Shown here: positions 23,886 through 32,812 of the stretch, one piece after another
Layout of the letters: the number at the start of each line of letters is the position of its first letter
Numbering within the stretch: the first letter of the stretch is position 1
Assembly (NCBI RefSeq): GCF_002127965.1
Contig: NZ_CP018787.1
Location: forward strand, 1,426,001-1,490,000
Direction: 5' to 3'
Length of the DNA stretch: 64,000 bases
Origin: Oxalobacter formigenes
Lineage (GTDB): Bacteria > Pseudomonadota > Gammaproteobacteria > Burkholderiales > Burkholderiaceae_D
Position numbers and translations under genes: made by a program
The notes under the pieces: model-generated
Databases searched by the model: none
The model's input: the letters and a program-made list of their open reading frames with translations, nothing else
Told to the model about the DNA's origin: nothing

Positions 23886-24584
23886 TTAGCCGATATCTTC
23901 GGCAATCCGGCAAAAATTATGCAAAAGTCGTAAAGGCCAGTTCGTTTTTTGAGAAGTCAATGCTGAAAGAGTATCCGGTTTCGTGCCGATGGTATGACAT
24001 GCCGATTCAATGATTTCTGATGTGAATTCAGGATGAAACTGGACAGAGAAAGCACTGGTCCCATAACGGAGTATCTGGCATCTGTCTTTTTTGGACACGG
24101 CCAGAATGTCGCAGTCTTTCGGTGGTTTCAATACGCTTTGGCGGTGAAAAACGCAGGCAGGAAAATTTTCCGGAAAATTGTCCAGCAAAAGATTGCGTTT
24201 GCCTGCCTGTGTCAATTCGATATCGGCAAGGCCGGTTTCACCTCCGGCAGGATTGTCGCCGACGATACCGCCAAGGGCATGTGCCATGAGCTGATGGCCG
24301 TAACAGACCCCGAAAAGCGGGATGTCGAAAGGCATGGCTTTCCGAATCCATTCGGCGATTCTTTCGCTCCATTCTTCCCTGTCGGTTACCATGCTCCACG
24401 AGCCTGTAATGATGGCAGCGGTAACGGATACCGGTTCGGGCAGTTTTTCTCCGAGATAAGGTCTGATTACGTCAGCTTTTTTGCCGATTTTCGCGAGCGC
24501 AGCCAGAAACCAGTCGGCCGTTTGTCCACAACGTGCCAGTACGGATTCAGGAGGAGATCCTGTTTCAATGATCGTTATCGCCAT
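23886..24584 (-). CDS. Class I glutamine amidotransferase domain protein
   Basis: 232 residues. Catalytic triad visible: Cys94 in GVCYGHQL, His184 and Glu186 in QFHPEF. The domain hydrolyses glutamine; stand-alone members such as YfeJ-like proteins have gamma-glutamyl hydrolase or transferase roles. It is divergent from the LysR gene 98 bases away, which may control it. No synthetase partner is adjacent. Confidence 0.85.
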   Translation of the reverse strand: MAITIIETGSPPESVLARCGQTADWFLAALAKIGKKADVIRPYLGEKLPEPVSVTAAIITGSWSMVTDREEWSERIAEWIRKAMPFDIPLFGVCYGHQLMAHALGGIVGDNPAGGETGLADIELTQAGKRNLLLDNFPENFPACVFHRQSVLKPPKDCDILAVSKKDRCQILRYGTSAFSVQFHPEFTSEIIESACHTIGTKPDTLSALTSQKTNWPLRLLHNFCRIAEDIG

Positions 24585-24682
24585 TTTTGCTTCTGAAAGA
24601 GATGTTCTGTTATTGTAGTGCCTAATGGTTTGAAATAGTCATCAGACAAGGCAAAATCGATTGACGGGTTTACTTTTTTATC

Positions 24683-25606
24683 ATGATAGATAGCGAACTG
24701 ACGATCAGAAAGCTTGAAATTTTTCTGGCTTTCATGGAAAAGAAAAACATGGCACGCACGGCTGAAGCCCTGGGACTCAGCAGTGTTTCCGTCCACAGGG
24801 CACTCCATTCACTTGAAGAAGTACTTCGCTGCCCGCTCTATGCCAGCGAGGGGCGGAATCTGCGCCCTCTTCCAGCGGCGCATACACTGGCGCATTACGC
24901 CGGAGAAGTGTTGATGGTGACCCGTCGCGCCATCGAGGCGACACGGCAGGCGGCCGGATATGGCAGTGGGCGGATGAAGCTGGGTTGCCTCTATTCGCTG
25001 ACGCTTGAAATCGTACCGAAGCTGATCATGGGCTTGAAGCGCAGGCGTCCTGAAATGGAAATTGACCTGACAATGAATTCCAACCAGAACCTGCTGGCGG
25101 GACTGGACGAAGGCCAGCTCGACGCTGCTCTCGTTTCAGTTTCGGATGCAAAAGCGGAACTGGCCGGGCTCGACATATTACCCCTGTTTGAAGACGACAT
25201 TTATTTCGCCATGCCGGTTTCAGCGACAAAACCGGTTACTGATACGATCGATCTGGCTGATTTCGCCAATGAAAAATTCGTGACCTTAAATGAAGGTTTC
25301 GCGACGGCGCAGAGTTTTTCGCAGGCATTTGACGTGGCCGGTTTCAAACCGGAAGTCGTGACGAGGTTAAACGATATCTTTTCCCTGATGAATCTGGTAC
25401 AGGCCGGGGTTGGCTGTTCGCTGGTGCCGAAACGGGTAAAAAAGGTGTTCGAGAATTCGGTCAGATTGCTTCCGCTGGAAGAAAAATACCAGACAAGTCA
25501 GACGGTTGCACTGGTTTTCCCGAAAACACGTGAACGTGATCCGGACATGCTGGCGCTGGTTGCCGAAGCGAGGATGATTACGCGGCAGGCAAATGATCAG
25601 TCTTGA
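24683..25606 (+). CDS. LysR-family transcriptional regulator (MdcR-like)
   Basis: 307 residues. N-terminal winged helix (LEIFLAFMEKKNMARTAEAL, SVHRALHSLEEVL) and periplasmic-binding-like effector domain. It faces the malonate decarboxylase operon from its 3' side, and malonate operons are often controlled by LysR proteins named MdcR. That link is inferred from position only. It also lies divergently from the amidotransferase gene. Confidence 0.85.
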   Translation: MIDSELTIRKLEIFLAFMEKKNMARTAEALGLSSVSVHRALHSLEEVLRCPLYASEGRNLRPLPAAHTLAHYAGEVLMVTRRAIEATRQAAGYGSGRMKLGCLYSLTLEIVPKLIMGLKRRRPEMEIDLTMNSNQNLLAGLDEGQLDAALVSVSDAKAELAGLDILPLFEDDIYFAMPVSATKPVTDTIDLADFANEKFVTLNEGFATAQSFSQAFDVAGFKPEVVTRLNDIFSLMNLVQAGVGCSLVPKRVKKVFENSVRLLPLEEKYQTSQTVALVFPKTRERDPDMLALVAEARMITRQANDQS

Positions 25607-25652
25607 GAATGGCTTTGAATATACTCTGGCGAAAGATTTTTTGATGACATTA

Positions 25653-25672
25653 TGCGTGTAACGTTACACGCA
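25653..25672. promoter_or_regulatory. Perfect 20-base palindrome TGCGTGTAACGTTACACGCA
   Basis: A perfect inverted repeat between the LysR gene and the higA remnant. Such GTAACGTTAC-type operators are common before higBA-type pairs, so it may be the left-over operator of the decayed antitoxin locus. It could also serve a nearby regulator. Confidence 0.55.
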
Positions 25673-25745
25673 CCATATTGAACAGGATTAAAAGCTTTGT
25701 TCATAAAGGTCTGAAACTTTTTTTCGAAAACGGTTCGAGAGCAGG

Positions 25746-25943
25746 CATCAATGCACAGTTACTTCGGAAATAGCCGTGCGTCTTTCAGAGGTTATCGGCA
25801 GCTCACGGCAAGCATGGCTGGCAATGCAGAATGCCCATGATTTATGGCAGGCCCGCAACCGGGTCAACGTTTCACGTCTGACACGGCTTCATATACCGTC
25901 TGACAGTTTTCAGGACGGTATTCGTAAAAACGGCAGGAACTGA
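25746..25943 (+). pseudogene. higA antitoxin remnant
   Basis: From about 25767 the plus strand encodes EIAVRLSEVIGSSRQAWLAM followed by QNAHDLWQAR, the C-terminal half of HigA-type antitoxins. It ends at a TGA at 25941-25943. The N-terminal helix-turn-helix and the toxin gene are missing; upstream frames are broken. A decayed toxin-antitoxin locus, with only its operator-like palindrome retained. Confidence 0.75.
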
Positions 25944-25981
25944 AGCGGTTCGTTCTCTTTCAGCTTATGGACTGGCCTGCT

Positions 25982-26914
25982 TTATCCTGTCCTCTTCCGC
26001 TGTCCAAGCCTCAAAACCGTATTAAATCCCTCCTGCTGGATTGATACGGCATCCCCTTCGGTCATGACCCGTTTCGCCAGTCCGGTCAACACTGATCCGG
26101 GTGGCATTTCAACGGCCAGCCGCACGCCTCTTTCATACGCTGCGGTCATGGCATTGGCCCAGTAAAGCGGACGGGCCATATTGAAGGCAAGGTCGTCGGC
26201 AATTCTCTCGGGCTGCCAGAGAACGCGGCCGGTACTCCCGGAAAGATAGGCTATGGCCGGGCGTTTGAATGGCACCTTTCGGATGGCTTCGAACAGTTTT
26301 TGAGCGGCCTGCCCCAGCAAGGGACAATGCGACGGGACGGCAACAGCCAGCCGGTCGGTTTTGGTCGCGCCCTTTTCGCGCGCCTTTTCCAGTACGGCCT
26401 GCATGGCGGCCTCACTTCCGGCGATGACGAATTGATCGGTGGCGTTATAGTTGGCAAGATAAACCGGGTTGTCGGGCGATTGGACGGCAGCGATCAGCGT
26501 TTCGACGTCTTTTTCGATCAGGCCACTGATGGCGGAGAGGCCGTAACCATCGGGATAAGCGCTTTCCATCAGTTCGCCGCGAAGGGAAACGACTTTCAGG
26601 GCATCGGTAAAATCCAGAGCACCGGACGTGACGGCAGCCGGAAAAGCGCCAATGGAAAGACCGCCGACGAAATCGGGAAGCATTTTTTCCTGTATCAGAC
26701 GATCAGCCATGACAACACCCGCGATCAGGATGCAGAGCTGGACAGCACGGGTACGTTTCAGGGCATCAGCTGTATCCAGTGCCATGACATCTTCGCCCAG
26801 CGCCTCGCTGGCTTTATCGAGCCATGTCTGACATGGAAATGTTTGGGACAGGCTGTGCAGCATGCCCGGTATTTGAGCACCCTGTCCGGGATAGGTAAAA
26901 AGAATCCGGTTCAT
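25982..26914 (-). CDS. mdcH: Malonate decarboxylase epsilon subunit (malonyl-CoA:ACP transacylase)
   Basis: 310 residues. Loads malonyl groups on the decarboxylase ACP. It has the N-terminal GQGAQ motif, the active-site serine in GLSIGAFPAA and the PSHCPLL histidine region of the transacylase fold. It overlaps mdcG by ATGA and ends the leftward mdc operon. Length is normal. Confidence 0.93.
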   Translation of the reverse strand: MNRILFTYPGQGAQIPGMLHSLSQTFPCQTWLDKASEALGEDVMALDTADALKRTRAVQLCILIAGVVMADRLIQEKMLPDFVGGLSIGAFPAAVTSGALDFTDALKVVSLRGELMESAYPDGYGLSAISGLIEKDVETLIAAVQSPDNPVYLANYNATDQFVIAGSEAAMQAVLEKAREKGATKTDRLAVAVPSHCPLLGQAAQKLFEAIRKVPFKRPAIAYLSGSTGRVLWQPERIADDLAFNMARPLYWANAMTAAYERGVRLAVEMPPGSVLTGLAKRVMTEGDAVSIQQEGFNTVLRLGQRKRTG

Positions 26915-27588
26915 GGTGTGTTCCTGTTTTCATTCCAGGGATCGGTCGTCAGGATCGGGCCGAAGTCGGTTTTCAGAAGAACCCTCCTGCCCTTTTCCCG
27001 TACCCATTCTTTCAGGGCAAATGCCCCGAACGGGGTTTCAATCTGGATGTCTGTTTTGCAGGGCAAACTGTCCCATTTTTCAGCCAGAGGCGCGAATGCT
27101 TCCGGCAAAACGGGTTCGTTGCAGCGGATCAGCATATCGAGATCGCTTTCGGCATGCATGACGGCTCGTCCGCTTGCCAGTGCATACGCGCAACTGCCGG
27201 TCGGTCCCCATGCGAATGGCAGTTCCAGTTCCAGTAGTTCGAAAATGGCGCGGACGGGTTTTGCATCGGCAAAGGGGAAAGAAAACAGTTTTTCCCTGTC
27301 CATGATGAGGGTTTCCGGCGAGAGCCGCTTTGACACGTTTTCAGGGGCAATCCATGCCGGTGCCCGCTGGTGCTTTTCTTTTGCCCTAATGCCGACTGGA
27401 ATCAGGCCTCTGGCGGAATGGTCACGCCGGACGATGAGAGGGAGAGACGCATTCCACTGTTCGTTTACCCATGAAGGCAATGGATCATCCGGAATCAGGG
27501 CGTCAAAACCGTCTGTCCACAGCATGTCGTGTGGCCGGTATGCTCGCACGGGTATGCTTGATACGGGTACTGTTTCAGACGGTTTCAT
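26911..27588 (-). CDS. mdcG: Phosphoribosyl-dephospho-CoA transferase
   Basis: 225 residues from ATG 27588 with AAGGGAAAAGAG upstream. It attaches the 2'-(5''-triphosphoribosyl)-3'-dephospho-CoA prosthetic group to MdcC. The nucleotidyltransferase acidic motif appears in AESDLDMLI, with GSCAYALASG as the glycine/serine part. It lies 20 bases after mdcE and overlaps mdcH. Confidence 0.9.
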   Translation of the reverse strand: MKPSETVPVSSIPVRAYRPHDMLWTDGFDALIPDDPLPSWVNEQWNASLPLIVRRDHSARGLIPVGIRAKEKHQRAPAWIAPENVSKRLSPETLIMDREKLFSFPFADAKPVRAIFELLELELPFAWGPTGSCAYALASGRAVMHAESDLDMLIRCNEPVLPEAFAPLAEKWDSLPCKTDIQIETPFGAFALKEWVREKGRRVLLKTDFGPILTTDPWNENRNTP

Positions 27589-27607
27589 CACTCTTTTCCC
27601 TTTCGGT

Positions 27608-28429
27608 TCAGGCTGCGTTCCATTCGGCCCTCATGCGCTCGCGTACCAGTGACGTGCTGGCACGGTTGGGCGATCCGAGACGGTTGGTCAGCATCACGCC
27701 TTCCCTGCGCGCGGTTTCGATAGCCTTGGTCACAGCTGCCTTGACCGTTTGCACTTCCGCCTGTGTCGGGTGTTTCGGATCGGCAACGTCGATCAGTTCT
27801 TCCAGCAGGCCAAGCGTTTTGTAATTGGCGATATCATAAGCCATCGGCGGGATGGTTGATGCGAGTTTTTCAAGCGCTTCAACCGTGCGCAGGGTAATGC
27901 GGGCAGCGGAAGCCTTGCCCATTGCGTGGATCATCACGTCCCTGTCGTTCAAGGCGATCAGGCGATTGGCCTGATAACCGTGTGCCAGAAACGCGCCGGA
28001 CATGGCCTTGCCGACGATCAGGCCGATGACCGGATGACCGGCCAGACGGGCGTTGGCATAGGCTCCGGCAGCGGCAGCCAGTGCCAGATGGATGCCGAAG
28101 GCTTCTTCCCTGCGGCCGTAAGCCTGGGACGGCACGTCGATGATGGCGACGATAGCCCGTTTGACCGGTTTGTCCCTGTCTTCCTGTATGGCTTCATTCA
28201 CCATCTGGCCAAGTGTCCAGCCTTCCAGAAGCCCGACTTCGCCCTTGACGGCGCGGGGATAATGGTTCTCCGGGTCGGGAACGACTGCGATGATGCGGGC
28301 AGCCTGTCCATCGAGCACGCCGTCGGCGACTTTCACGGAAGCGCACTGCCCTTCGCGTTGTCTGAATTGCCCGGCGAAAAGGTCGAACCAGATGTCGCCG
28401 TTGCCCCTGATTTTGTTGTCGGTGTTCAT
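27608..28429 (-). CDS. mdcE: Malonate decarboxylase gamma subunit
   Basis: 273 residues from ATG 28429, overlapping the mdcD stop by ATGA. A longer open frame upstream is antisense-like coding of mdcD and is rejected. It forms with MdcD the carboxyltransferase-like unit that decarboxylates malonyl-S-ACP. Motifs include AIIDVPSQAYGRREE, LAGHPVIGLIVGKAMSGAF and MIHAMGKASAARIT. Confidence 0.93.
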   Translation of the reverse strand: MNTDNKIRGNGDIWFDLFAGQFRQREGQCASVKVADGVLDGQAARIIAVVPDPENHYPRAVKGEVGLLEGWTLGQMVNEAIQEDRDKPVKRAIVAIIDVPSQAYGRREEAFGIHLALAAAAGAYANARLAGHPVIGLIVGKAMSGAFLAHGYQANRLIALNDRDVMIHAMGKASAARITLRTVEALEKLASTIPPMAYDIANYKTLGLLEELIDVADPKHPTQAEVQTVKAAVTKAIETARREGVMLTNRLGSPNRASTSLVRERMRAEWNAA

Positions 28430-29259
28430 GAGCGGTTTCCTTTCGCAAAGAGTTCGGCGGTCAGTTTCGCATCGGCCTGCTGGCGCGTGTCGAACGCATT
28501 CAGACGGGTCAGGAATTCGTCGTAACGTTCGTTGCGCAGGCTGGCCGGTTTTCCTTTTTCCATGCATTCGACGGTCGCGGCTTTTACGGCAGCGAGGGAG
28601 TCGTCCACGAGCTTGTCCACGAATCCGTTACGTTCCCGGGCTTCACCGCCAGTCAGGCTCCAGATAAATGGACGGTTACGGGAATCGTATTCGTCGATAT
28701 CGGCTTCCTGTTCGATGACCTGCGGGCCGTTCAGGCCGAGACGTGCTTCCCGGGTGACGATCAGGTAGCTGCACAGGGCAGCGGCAATCGACATGCCACC
28801 GAAACAGCCGACCGTTCCGGCAACAATGCCGATAACCGGGACATAACGACGCAAATCGACGATAGCGGCATGAATGTCGGCAATCGCGGCCAGCCCCAGA
28901 TTGGCTTCCTGAAGGCGGACGCCACCGGTCTCAAGGCAAAGGACAGCCTGTGTCGGGATGCCCTTGCGGTTGTCTTCAGCGGCGAGTTCCAGTGCCGCAG
29001 CCATTTTCGCGCCGGAGACTTCACCCATGCTGCCGCCCTGAAAGGTGCCTTCGATGGCAATCACGACGGAAGGTTTGCCAGCGATGGTGCCTTTGGCGAC
29101 GACCATGCCATCGTCAGCGGCCGGAACGATGTTCTGGGGCTCAAGCCAGGGTGACATGATGTATTCAAACGGGCCGAGCAGTTCACGGTACGTGCCTGCG
29201 TCCAGAAGTCCTTTTGCCCGTTCGCGGGCGGAAAGTTCGATAAAACGGGAATCAGTCAT
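28426..29259 (-). CDS. mdcD: Malonate decarboxylase beta subunit
   Basis: 277 residues from ATG 29259, which overlaps the end of mdcC by 8 bases. Carboxyltransferase-type fold with IEGTFQGGSMGEVSGAKM and ETGGVRLQEANLGL, then GTVGCFGGMSIAA. With MdcE it decarboxylates malonyl-ACP to acetyl-ACP. Confidence 0.94.
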   Translation of the reverse strand: MTDSRFIELSARERAKGLLDAGTYRELLGPFEYIMSPWLEPQNIVPAADDGMVVAKGTIAGKPSVVIAIEGTFQGGSMGEVSGAKMAAALELAAEDNRKGIPTQAVLCLETGGVRLQEANLGLAAIADIHAAIVDLRRYVPVIGIVAGTVGCFGGMSIAAALCSYLIVTREARLGLNGPQVIEQEADIDEYDSRNRPFIWSLTGGEARERNGFVDKLVDDSLAAVKAATVECMEKGKPASLRNERYDEFLTRLNAFDTRQQADAKLTAELFAKGNRS

Positions 29260-29551
29260 GGCTGGCCTCCTCGAAAACCTGTTCAATTCTCAAACGGGCA
29301 ACGCCGGGCGTGGCACCGAAGTCGTGGATGACCAGTTTTCCCGACGGCAGGCTGCCTGTGATGGAAATCCGGTCGAAAAGGCGTTGCCAGCGAGGTGTGC
29401 TGCCGTCGACCGAAGTTTTGATCGAGACGGACAGTTTGTTTCCTTTGCCGGGTTCGAACAATGCTTCCATGTCGCCCGATCCAACGACACCGGACAGGGC
29501 CCTGTTTCTGGCAGTCTTGCTGCCGGTGTATTGCAGTTCAATGCGTTCCAT
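29252..29551 (-). CDS. mdcC: Malonate decarboxylase acyl carrier protein (delta subunit)
   Basis: 99 residues from ATG 29551. Ser25 in VGSGDMEALFEP is the expected attachment site for the phosphoribosyl-dephospho-CoA group. Carries acetyl/malonyl thioesters through the cycle. The size matches the family; the ATG is preceded by AAGGAGG. Confidence 0.94.
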   Translation of the reverse strand: MERIELQYTGSKTARNRALSGVVGSGDMEALFEPGKGNKLSVSIKTSVDGSTPRWQRLFDRISITGSLPSGKLVIHDFGATPGVARLRIEQVFEEASHD

Positions 29552-30428
29552 TTCGTTTTCCTCCTTGCACGATGGCGGTATGTTCCATACCATCGAGAAA
29601 CAATGTTGCTGCCAGCAGGTCAGCCGCTCCGCCCGGGGAGACGTTTGCCTTCATCATGCCTGCTTCCAGAATGTCGTATGTTTTGCGCCCTTCATGGCTG
29701 CCGATGCCGCCCTGAACCAGAATGGCGCGGGCACCGCTGCGCATGTCAGTCAGGGCCTTGATGCCGCCTCGTGAGAGTACACAGGTATCCGGCAGGGACG
29801 TCATGATGGCCAGAAGTGCGTCGATACGCGCCGCGTCTTCACTGGCACCTTCCCGCCTGCTTTTGGCAAGTTGTGGCAGAGCCAGTTTCATGACGTGCGG
29901 GAATCCCTGTTGGGCTTCTTCCCTCGCGCCGGGAACTTTATAGCGGTGGCTGGCGTACCGGCCTTTCGAAAAGACGGGTGGACAGGCTGTATCGGGCAGG
30001 CTTGCAAGACGGGCAGCCGACGATACCGTTTGGACGATCCCGGACTGGCCTTCATGCATGGCAAAAGCCGTGACCAGCAGGCCGAGCGACCAGATGGCAC
30101 CACGGTGGGTATTGACGCCGCCGGTGGTTGCCAACATGGTTTTTTCCCCTTCCCGTCCGATGGCTCCGATTTGTCGGCGCAAGGCTGCATCAGGCACCCT
30201 TCTCCATCCTGCGTGCGCCATCGCGATAAAGGTCGGCGTCAGACATTCGGCTGAGGTTTCGAGCATCGCCAGATTCATGTCTTTATGCGCGCCCGATCCG
30301 CGACGGTCGACCAGTCCGGGTTTTGGCGTCAGCCGCGCTTCATCCAGCAGGGCCTCTGTGGCCCGATTCGCCAGATGGGCTGCGAGTTCTTCCGCCCGGT
30401 CGTGGTTTATGTTGATGGATGGGTTCAT
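29538..30428 (-). CDS. mdcB: Triphosphoribosyl-dephospho-CoA synthase
   Basis: 296 residues from ATG 30428, overlapping the mdcA stop (TAATG). Makes the prosthetic-group precursor from dephospho-CoA and ATP. CitG/MdcB family motifs include LTPKPGLVDRRGSGAHKDM and GVNTHRGAIWSLGLL. It overlaps the mdcC start by 14 bases. Confidence 0.93.
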   Translation of the reverse strand: MNPSININHDRAEELAAHLANRATEALLDEARLTPKPGLVDRRGSGAHKDMNLAMLETSAECLTPTFIAMAHAGWRRVPDAALRRQIGAIGREGEKTMLATTGGVNTHRGAIWSLGLLVTAFAMHEGQSGIVQTVSSAARLASLPDTACPPVFSKGRYASHRYKVPGAREEAQQGFPHVMKLALPQLAKSRREGASEDAARIDALLAIMTSLPDTCVLSRGGIKALTDMRSGARAILVQGGIGSHEGRKTYDILEAGMMKANVSPGGAADLLAATLFLDGMEHTAIVQGGKRNGTH

Positions 30429-32083
30429 TACCAGCTCCTGAAACGGGCAGGCGGATTGTAGAGGCCGCCCGAGCATTCGACGAGTTCGGCGATACTGCCT
30501 GCCGCCAGCAGGGAACGTTTCGCGTCCGTGCGGGCGATGCCGAGGTCTTCAGGGAAAACGACCTTGCCTTCCTCGCGCAGGCGTTTGACGGTTTTCGGGT
30601 CTGCACCCATGCCGACGTCTGATATACCGGCGACCGCTGCAACCATCGCCTTGCGTTCTTCCAGCGATTTGGCGCGGTAGAGGTAAGCAATACCCTCTTC
30701 CGTCAGGACGTGAGTCACGTCGTCGCCGTAAATCATGACTGGAGCCAGCGGCATACCGGATTCCCGTGCAACATCGACCGCGTCCAGATTGTCGACGAAG
30801 GTCGGTGAGGCACCGGACTGGTACGTTTCGACCATCTGGACAACCAGCTTCCTGCCGCGTTCGAGCAGGTCGCCTCCTTCGATCATGTCCAGCCATGCCG
30901 GGGTGGCGTGACGGCGGCCGTGCGGGTCGTGTCCCATGTTCGGCGCACCGCCGAAGCCGGAAACGCGGCCTTTGGTGACGGTCGAGGAATTGGCGACGGG
31001 ATCGACTTGCAGGGTGGAACCGATGAACATGTCGACGGCGTACTGCCCGGCCATCTGGCAAAACGCCCGGTTCGATCGCATGGAACCGTCGGAGCCGGTG
31101 AAGAAAACGTCGGGACGCGCGGCGATATAGTCTTCCATGCCCAGTTCACCGCCGAAACAGTGTACCGTTTCAACCCAGCCGGATTCGATGGCCGGGATCA
31201 GGGTCGGGTGCGGGTTCAATGTCCAGTTCTTGCAGATTTTTCCCTTGAGGCCGAGTTGCTCGCCATAGGTCGGCAAGAGCAGTTCAATGGCGGCGGTGTT
31301 GAAACCGATTCCGTGGTTTAGGGACTGGACCTGATGTTTTGCGTAGATGCCCTTGATCGCCATCATCGCCATCAGGATATGGACAGGCTTGATCAGGCGC
31401 GGATCGCGGGTGAAGAGCGGTTCGATGAAAAACGGCTTGTCGGCCACGACGACGAAATCGACCCATGAGCCGGGAATGTCGACACGCGGCAGGTCGGTGA
31501 CGTCGTCGACCAGTTCATTGACCTGTGCGATGACGATGCCGTTCTTGAAAGCGGCTGCCTCGACCATTGCCGGGGTGTCTTCTGTGCTGGGGCCGGTATA
31601 AAGGTTGCCGTTTTTGTCGGCCTTGTAAGCGGCGACCAGTGCGACGTTCGGGATCAAATCGACGTACAGGCGGGAATACAGCTCGATATAGGTATGGATC
31701 GCGCCGACTTCAAGCAGGCCGTCTTCCAGCAGCTGCGACATACGCAGGCTTTGCGCGCCGGAATAGGAAAAGTCGATTTTGCGGGCGATTCCCTTTTCGA
31801 ACAGGTCAAGATGTTCCGGCAGGCTGACGCTGGGCATGATCATATGAAGGTCATGCAGTTTGTCAGGGCTCGTTTGTGAGAGCATGCGGGAAAGAAAATC
31901 AGCCTGTTTCTGGTTGTTCCCTTCCAGCACTACCCTGTCGCCCGGCGCGATCAGTTTTTCCAGCATAGCCGGCAGATCGTCTGTCGGCAGCACTTTCCCT
32001 TTCAGGCCAAGACGCTCTATCCGCGCCTGTTTTTCTTGTCGCCGGGTATCCCACCTTTTCGGTGACGATGTTTGCTGCAACAT
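30428..32083 (-). CDS. mdcA: Malonate decarboxylase alpha subunit (acetyl-S-ACP:malonate ACP transferase)
   Basis: 551 residues, the normal family length. It exchanges acetyl for malonyl on the ACP. Family segments include RWDTRRQEKQARIERLGLKG at the start, VVLEGNNQKQADFLSRML and GGAPNMGHDPHGRRHATPAW. It is the first gene of the leftward mdc operon; AAGGAGA lies before the ATG at 32083. Confidence 0.95.
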   Translation of the reverse strand: MLQQTSSPKRWDTRRQEKQARIERLGLKGKVLPTDDLPAMLEKLIAPGDRVVLEGNNQKQADFLSRMLSQTSPDKLHDLHMIMPSVSLPEHLDLFEKGIARKIDFSYSGAQSLRMSQLLEDGLLEVGAIHTYIELYSRLYVDLIPNVALVAAYKADKNGNLYTGPSTEDTPAMVEAAAFKNGIVIAQVNELVDDVTDLPRVDIPGSWVDFVVVADKPFFIEPLFTRDPRLIKPVHILMAMMAIKGIYAKHQVQSLNHGIGFNTAAIELLLPTYGEQLGLKGKICKNWTLNPHPTLIPAIESGWVETVHCFGGELGMEDYIAARPDVFFTGSDGSMRSNRAFCQMAGQYAVDMFIGSTLQVDPVANSSTVTKGRVSGFGGAPNMGHDPHGRRHATPAWLDMIEGGDLLERGRKLVVQMVETYQSGASPTFVDNLDAVDVARESGMPLAPVMIYGDDVTHVLTEEGIAYLYRAKSLEERKAMVAAVAGISDVGMGADPKTVKRLREEGKVVFPEDLGIARTDAKRSLLAAGSIAELVECSGGLYNPPARFRSW

Positions 32084-32326
32084 GGAGTGTCTCCTTTCAG
32101 ATAAGGCTTCGATGTTGACAGCATAGGAAAAAGAACGCTTCGGATCAATTAGGCTGGATGATGAATTATTAGTTTTAAGCTAATGATTTAGAAGTTATAA
32201 AATTGTCAAAATGGAATTTTATATTAGATAAATCACTTTAGAATGTATAAACAAGATTTTGAATAATAATGATAATTTATGATTTTCAAAATGCAGAATT
32301 GTTCTGTTTTCTGAAGTGGCATTTTT
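32084..32326. other. AT-rich gap upstream of mdcA
   Basis: 243 bases without a gene, AT-rich, between mdcA (leftward) and the end of ogt. It must hold the mdc promoter. No clear -35/-10 pair or operator palindrome was fixed. Confidence 0.4.
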
Positions 32327-32812
32327 TCAGAAAAGAGAAGAATTATGATCGCGCGAATAATGTTTTTCCAGTTCGAGCAATTGTCGCTTGATGGGCAATC
32401 CCCCACCATAACCGGTCAATGAGCCGTTTGCGCCAATGACGCGATGGCACGGGATGACAATGGAAATGGGGTTATTGTGATTCGCCATGCCGACGGCACG
32501 GTTGGCCTTGCCATTGCCGATTTGTTTCGCGATGTCACCGTATGAGCATGTCTTGCCATAAGGAATGGTTTGAAGGGCTGCCCAGGTCCTGAGCTGGAAT
32601 GGCGTTCCGGACAACTTCAGGGGTAAATCGAATGTCTTCAGCTCTCCATCGAAATAGTCCGATAACTGGCGAAAAGCTTCCTTGATGGCGGGCGTTTCCT
32701 TTTTTGCGGCATCGCCAATGTCGGCAGAAAATCCGATAAAAACGATTTCACCCCCTTCTTCCATGACGGTAACAGGACCAACGGGAAACGGGACAGTCTG
32801 GTAATAACGCAT
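32327..32812 (-). CDS. ogt: Methylated-DNA-protein cysteine methyltransferase (Ogt type)
   Basis: 161 residues from ATG 32812, with GAGGAATC upstream. Repairs O6-alkylguanine by transferring the alkyl group to Cys122 in the motif IVIPCHRVIG. The upstream RAVGMANHNNP is the recognition helix region. Single gene, with no Ada-type regulatory domain. Confidence 0.95.
   Translation of the reverse strand: MRYYQTVPFPVGPVTVMEEGGEIVFIGFSADIGDAAKKETPAIKEAFRQLSDYFDGELKTFDLPLKLSGTPFQLRTWAALQTIPYGKTCSYGDIAKQIGNGKANRAVGMANHNNPISIVIPCHRVIGANGSLTGYGGGLPIKRQLLELEKHYSRDHNSSLF

Noticed and set aside
26300-27652. Long open frame of 450 codons on the plus strand
   Set aside because: It is antisense to mdcH and mdcG, whose family motifs are clear on the other strand. 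The composition follows the mirror of those genes.
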